From Haloarcula halobia (lineage in GTDB: Archaea; Halobacteriota; Halobacteria; Halobacteriales; Haloarculaceae): a stretch of DNA of 64,000 nucleotides. Shown here piece by piece: positions 60,388 through 64,000 of the stretch; position 1 is the stretch's first letter, and every line of letters starts with the position of its first letter. A program made the translations under genes and the position numbers. A model generated the notes under the pieces. It was not told where the DNA came from and did not search any database. It saw nothing but the letters and a program-made list of their open reading frames with translations. The stretch spans positions 2,681,631 through 2,745,630 of the forward strand of contig NZ_CP119787.1 in NCBI RefSeq assembly GCF_029338255.1. The letters are read 5' to 3'.

Positions 60388-61581
60388 CTACTCCTCAGTC
60401 TCCGAGACGTCGACGATGTCACCGGCCGTCGCCTCGTCCGCGACGTCGGGGACGCCCAGCTCCTCGCGGACCAGATCAGTCGCGTTCTCGATGGCGCCGA
60501 CGGTCCCCAGGTAGCCCGCGCCGACGGTGGTCTTCAGCGCCAGCGCCGGCCGCCCGGTGATCACCGTCGGCCCCACCTTCGCGACGGCGTCGTCGCCCAC
60601 CGAGACGAGCCAGCCGGGGACGTCGAATCGGTACCGGTCGAACCGGGGCTCGAAGCCACCGTCCCCCTCGGACAGGTGCTCGACGAGTCTGACGACGTTG
60701 CGGCCGGCGACGCGAGCCTCGCGAATCGCCGCCGCGGCACTCGCCGGGACGGCCTCCCCGTCGGCGTCGACGACCCGTGCCGCGTCACCGACGGCGAAGG
60801 CCCGCTCGCCCAGTCGCAGGTCGGCCCTGACGACGGGGCGGTCGCCGGCCATCGCCTCGGACCCGGTGATGCCACCGGTCCAGACCAGCTGGTCGTAGGC
60901 CACCTCGTCGTCCTCCAGGCGGACCACGTCGGCGTCCGCGCCGGTGACGTGCGCGCCGGTCCTGACCGTGACCCCCTGGTCGACCAGTGTCTCCCGGACC
61001 GCCCGCTGGAACGACTCCGCGAAGGTCGGCGCGACGTGGGCCGCCTGTTCGAGCAGGAGTACCTCGACGTCCATCGACTCCTCGCGGGCCAGCGCGGCGA
61101 GTTCGCCGGCCACCTGGACGCCCGAGAGGCCCGCGCCGCCGACGACCACGCGGTCGCCGTCCCCGAGCGCGAGGAAGTCCTCGCGGATCCGGGTGGCGTG
61201 TTCGAGCCGCTTCAGCGGCGTCGCGTGGGCACGGAGCCCCGGGACGTCGAAGAAGGCCGTCTCGGCCCCGAGACAGACCGCCCCGACGTCGTAGTCGAGG
61301 CGCTCCTCGCCGTCGCCGGTCCCGAGGGTCGCGACCCCCGCGTCGGCGTCGACCGCCGTCACCGTCGCCCGGCGGACCGCACAGCCGAGAGCCTCGCGGA
61401 GGTCGACGGTGATCTCGTCGGCCAGCGACGGCCGGCGGACCACCCGGTGGAGTTCGTGCTGGACGAGGTGGTCGCGTGCCTCGTCGACGACGACGAGGTC
61501 GGCCGTCGCCGGGAGCGTGCGTTCGAGTCTGCGAGCGAGTGTCAGGCCGGCGTATCCGGCGCCGAGGACGGCGACGCGCAT
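60388..61581 (-). CDS. NDH-2-like FAD-dependent NADH oxidoreductase
   Basis: 397 residues. FAD-binding GAGYAGLTLARRL at the N-terminus, the second nucleotide loop VVGGAGLSGVQVAGEL (about 148) and the third motif AFAVGDAARV (about 270) define the pyridine nucleotide-disulfide family of the type II NADH dehydrogenase kind. No signal or membrane helix; these enzymes bind the inner face of the membrane. It is convergent with the CheW gene. Confidence 0.8.
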   Translation of the reverse strand: MRVAVLGAGYAGLTLARRLERTLPATADLVVVDEARDHLVQHELHRVVRRPSLADEITVDLREALGCAVRRATVTAVDADAGVATLGTGDGEERLDYDVGAVCLGAETAFFDVPGLRAHATPLKRLEHATRIREDFLALGDGDRVVVGGAGLSGVQVAGELAALAREESMDVEVLLLEQAAHVAPTFAESFQRAVRETLVDQGVTVRTGAHVTGADADVVRLEDDEVAYDQLVWTGGITGSEAMAGDRPVVRADLRLGERAFAVGDAARVVDADGEAVPASAAAAIREARVAGRNVVRLVEHLSEGDGGFEPRFDRYRFDVPGWLVSVGDDAVAKVGPTVITGRPALALKTTVGAGYLGTVGAIENATDLVREELGVPDVADEATAGDIVDVSETEE

Positions 61582-61667
61582 GGCCGTTCGTTAGGTCCGG
61601 GCGCGTATAATCGTGTGGCACCGCGAGCGTCGGAATGCGGGGTGCCCGGTCGACCCGGCGCCGGGCC

Positions 61668-62639
61668 TCAGAACAGGGCCGCGTCCGAATCGAGGACCCG
61701 TGCGGGACCACCGACCTCCCAGACGCGGGTGTCGACGCCGCAGTCCGCCACTGTCTCCTCGACCCGGTCGACGTACCGGTCGGTGGTGTTGACGTAGACG
61801 CTCGCGCCGGTGTCGACGGAGAAGTAGACGGGGAGCCCCTCCTCGCGCAGTTCGCGGACGGCGTTGAATATCTCGATGGTGCGCGGTTGCCAGTAGACCC
61901 ATCCCGCGGGGCCGGTCATCGTCGTCGCGGCGAGCGACAGCGAGTCGTGCTCGGCGAGTTCGAACGCCCGGTCGAAGTCGGCGTCGTACAGGGCGTCACG
62001 CATGTCTGCGATCTGGCCGTGCATGTGGGCCATCCGGGCCTCGAACATGTGGCTGTCGGCGGCCTCCTCGTGGGCCGCTTCGGTCTCCTTGTACGACGGG
62101 ACCATCCCGGCGACGATTCGCAGCTCCGCCTCGAGGTCGGTCTCGATGCGTTCGCTCCGGCAGTCCCGGTCGTTCATGCCCGTCCGGAGGTGCGAGAACG
62201 CGCCCGTGACGGCCCGGGCCGCCGAGGACGAGCCGCGGCGAGCGACCGTCGAGATCTCGGGTCGCATCATGTCGAGGCCGGCGGCCTCGACGAGCGCCAT
62301 CGCCGCGGCGGCAAAGCCCGAGGACGACGAGCCAAAGCCGATGTTCGTCGGGAAGTTGTTGGCCGACTCGAAGCGGACGCCGTGGTCGATGCCTGCCAGG
62401 TCGCGGACGTGGTCGACGACGGCGTCGATGCGCTCGGCACCGCGACCCTCGACCGGCTCGCCGTCGATGACGTAGACGTCCGCCTCGCGGTCCGGGTCGA
62501 ACTCGACGGTCGTCTTCGAGTGGCTCGGGGCCGTACAGACCGAGATGCTGTCATGGTACGGGAGGCGCAGCTCCTCGTCGCGCATCCCGTGGTACTTCAC
62601 GAGTCCCTGGATGGGGTGGGCCTTCGCGGTCGCTTTCAT
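61668..62639 (-). CDS. mvaD: Phosphomevalonate decarboxylase (MvaD family)
   Basis: 323 residues of the GHMP/diphosphomevalonate decarboxylase family; the kinase-type loop is IGFGSSSSGFAAAAMALV. In haloarchaea this family member decarboxylates mevalonate 5-phosphate to isopentenyl phosphate (shown in Haloferax), a step of the archaeal mevalonate pathway feeding all ether lipids. The start MKATAKAHPIQG was chosen; eight upstream codons in frame have no homology. Confidence 0.85.
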   Translation of the reverse strand: MKATAKAHPIQGLVKYHGMRDEELRLPYHDSISVCTAPSHSKTTVEFDPDREADVYVIDGEPVEGRGAERIDAVVDHVRDLAGIDHGVRFESANNFPTNIGFGSSSSGFAAAAMALVEAAGLDMMRPEISTVARRGSSSAARAVTGAFSHLRTGMNDRDCRSERIETDLEAELRIVAGMVPSYKETEAAHEEAADSHMFEARMAHMHGQIADMRDALYDADFDRAFELAEHDSLSLAATTMTGPAGWVYWQPRTIEIFNAVRELREEGLPVYFSVDTGASVYVNTTDRYVDRVEETVADCGVDTRVWEVGGPARVLDSDAALF

Positions 62640-62693
62640 ACCTGACCCTTCCGGGCTGCCCACTTTGCTATTGCGAACCGCGGACGGCTCGGC

Positions 62694-62873
62694 TCAGATC
62701 TCCTCGATGGCCGCCTCAGGTGCGTTGGTCTTGACGCTCTCGATGCCCTGCTTTGCCTTGGCCTTGCTCGCGTACCCCTCGCCGCTGTCGGCGATGATGT
62801 TCCCGTTCGCGTGGCGGAGCCGCCAGCGCCACTGATCGGCGGTGTCGGTGTACAGTTCGAAAGTCGCAGCCAT
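62694..62873 (-). CDS. DUF1508 (YegP-like) small protein
   Basis: 59 residues, MAATFELYTDTADQWRWRLR, then NGNIIADSGEGYASKAKAK. The single DUF1508 unit matches the family (compare HVO_2922 of Haloferax, whose structure is known). It lies between the decarboxylase and adenosyltransferase genes; role unknown, possibly redox or stress related. Confidence 0.8.
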   Translation of the reverse strand: MAATFELYTDTADQWRWRLRHANGNIIADSGEGYASKAKAKQGIESVKTNAPEAAIEEI

Positions 62874-62928
62874 GTTCGTCTCGCTTCACTCGACAGACAC
62901 ATAAGAAACCTGGGGCCGACGGTCTGGG

Positions 62929-63465
62929 TCAGTACGTCGGGCTCTCCTCGCGGACCCCCTCGCGCTTGTTGACCAGGCGGGCGAGCGTGAACAGGGCGTC
63001 AGAGAGACGGTTGAGGTAGACGATGGCCGTCTCGTTGACCCCGGCCTCCTCGGCCGCGAGCGACACAGCCCGACGCTCGGCCCGGCGACAGACGGCCCGC
63101 GCGTGGTGGAGTTTCGCGCCCGGTGCCGACCCCGACGGGAGGATAAAGGACTCCAGCGGGTCCAGTTCCGCGTCGGCCGCGTCGATGATAGCCTCGATCT
63201 CCTCGACGTGGTCCCCGGTGAGTCGCGGGTCGCCCGGCTCCGGCGAGGGGTTCGCGAAGTCGGCCTGGACGATGTGGAGGTGGTTCTGGACGTCCCGGAG
63301 GTGGCCGTCGATGTCGTCGTGCCCGGTGGGGCGGACGACGCCGACCAGCGCGTTCACCTCGTCGACGGTCCCGTAAGCCTCGATACGCCGGGAGTCTTTC
63401 GAGACACGCTCCATGGTCCGCAGGTCGGTCTGTCCCTTGTCGCCGCGGCCGGTGTAGATGGTCAT
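62929..63465 (-). CDS. PduO-type cob(I)alamin adenosyltransferase
   Basis: 178 residues. TGRGDKGQTDLRTMERVSKD at the N-terminus is the ATP-binding loop, and RRAERRAVSLAAEE later holds the second conserved arginine-rich helix. It adenosylates cobalamin to coenzyme B12. The ATG at 63465 gives the normal N-terminus MTIYTGRGDKG; seven in-frame codons upstream are discounted. Confidence 0.85.
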   Translation of the reverse strand: MTIYTGRGDKGQTDLRTMERVSKDSRRIEAYGTVDEVNALVGVVRPTGHDDIDGHLRDVQNHLHIVQADFANPSPEPGDPRLTGDHVEEIEAIIDAADAELDPLESFILPSGSAPGAKLHHARAVCRRAERRAVSLAAEEAGVNETAIVYLNRLSDALFTLARLVNKREGVREESPTY

Positions 63466-63521
63466 ACCCGGGAGTGGGGGTGCCACGGTCTTATACCCGC
63501 GCCCGGTGCAGGCGACAGCGG

Positions 63522-64000
63522 TCAGAGCCGCCGGTGGACCTCCGAGAGCACGGTCGGTGGCAGGTCCAGGGCGGCCAGCAGCGCCTCGCGCTGGTCTGTG
63601 TCACCGTGGCCGGCGACGAAGCCGTTGAGCCGCGCCGCCACCGTCGAGTCGACGAACCCGTCGCCGAGGAGAGCCTCGAGTTCGTCCGAGACGACCGGCG
63701 TCGATCGGAGTTCGTACTTCTGGTGGTAGTCCTCGGCCAGCGTGAACCTCGAGAGCGTCTCGACGGCCGTCGCGACTGACTTGCCCGTCCGCGCGGCCAG
63801 GTCGTCTCGGGTGCGTTCGGCGGCCGCTCGCTGGGCCGCGTCGTGGACCAGCACCACGCCGCGGTACTGGCGTTTGTGGGCCGACGAGAACGGGTCGTGG
63901 TTCGCCCAGACCACCGAAAGCAGGGCCTCGTAGGTCAGTTCGTCCGGGTCGTACTCGACCTGGACGACCTCGGTGTGGTCGCCCAGCGCGTCGTACGTCG
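63522..64000 (-). CDS. msrA: MsrA, 3' part only (truncated by window edge)
   Basis: The visible C-terminal part reads TYDALGDHTEVVQVEYDPDE, then VVWANHDPFSSAHKRQYRGV, matching peptide methionine sulfoxide reductase A (the usual HDP(T/F) and QYRS-type motifs). The N-terminus with the catalytic GCFW cysteine lies beyond the window. It repairs oxidised methionine. Confidence 0.8.
   Translation of the reverse strand, partial: TYDALGDHTEVVQVEYDPDELTYEALLSVVWANHDPFSSAHKRQYRGVVLVHDAAQRAAAERTRDDLAARTGKSVATAVETLSRFTLAEDYHQKYELRSTPVVSDELEALLGDGFVDSTVAARLNGFVAGHGDTDQREALLAALDLPPTVLSEVHRRL

Overview
The window is chromosomal-type sequence from a halophilic archaeon (class Halobacteria). The evidence is a uniformly high GC content, very acidic proteins, TATA-like boxes 23-35 bp ahead of start codons with little or no leader, Tat-type lipoprotein export, and lineage markers: a salactin-like actin, phosphomevalonate decarboxylase, a FlaCE-domain protein, an Lrp-TRASH copper regulator and CPxC zinc micro-proteins. 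I saw no tRNA, rRNA, CRISPR array, transposase or phage module. Fructan enzymes (GH68, GH32) and a full lactate and sugar-acid catabolic set fit a saccharolytic haloarchaeon; I cannot fix the genus.

Layout. 0-6.8 kb: a compact accessory cluster with a GrpE-like C-terminus, a P-loop GTPase-like protein with an acidic partner and a membrane protein, a VWA protein, and a degenerate J-domain protein carrying Ig-like repeats. 6.9-7.9 kb: a gene graveyard (pentapeptide, membrane and aldehyde dehydrogenase remnants). 7.9-29.6 kb: a catabolic island with a KDXD-like FAH-family enzyme, SDRs, an AldA-like lactaldehyde dehydrogenase, zinc and iron alcohol dehydrogenases, a LutC/LutBA lactate oxidation operon, a sugar ABC transporter whose binding-protein gene carries an in-frame TAG, a BKACE enzyme, an IclR regulator and a split UxaA dehydratase. 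Six 17-bp sites of one shared motif lie near the ADH, IclR and UxaA genes and in a promoter-like region that no longer has a gene.

30-34 kb: a UspA protein and a copper module (Lrp-TRASH regulator, CopA ATPase) in which CopA carries an in-frame palindromic insertion. 34-44 kb: a wHTH protein, an Nramp-like transporter, a D-lactate-dehydrogenase-like flavoprotein and a second LutC/LutBA operon. 44-56 kb: housekeeping and lineage genes (squalene synthase, predicted nuclease, HhH zinc-ribbon protein), the fructan pair GH68 and GH32, a tubulin-fold FtsZ-like protein that lost its GTP-binding loop and gained a zinc ribbon, and a nested inverted-repeat element.

56.6-60.4 kb: a cell-organisation cluster of salactin-like actin, FlaCE-domain protein, ParA ATPase and CheW-domain protein. 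60.4-64 kb: NDH-2-like oxidoreductase, phosphomevalonate decarboxylase, DUF1508, cobalamin adenosyltransferase and a truncated MsrA.

The catabolic genes work together most simply as a 6-deoxyhexose or pentose sugar-acid pathway (UxaA dehydration, SDR oxidation, FAH cleavage or dehydration, lactaldehyde to lactate by AldA, lactate to pyruvate by LutBCA) under IclR control. The composition resembles the IclR/split-UxaA/SDR/ALDH fucose locus of Campylobacter jejuni. This pathway assignment is inference.
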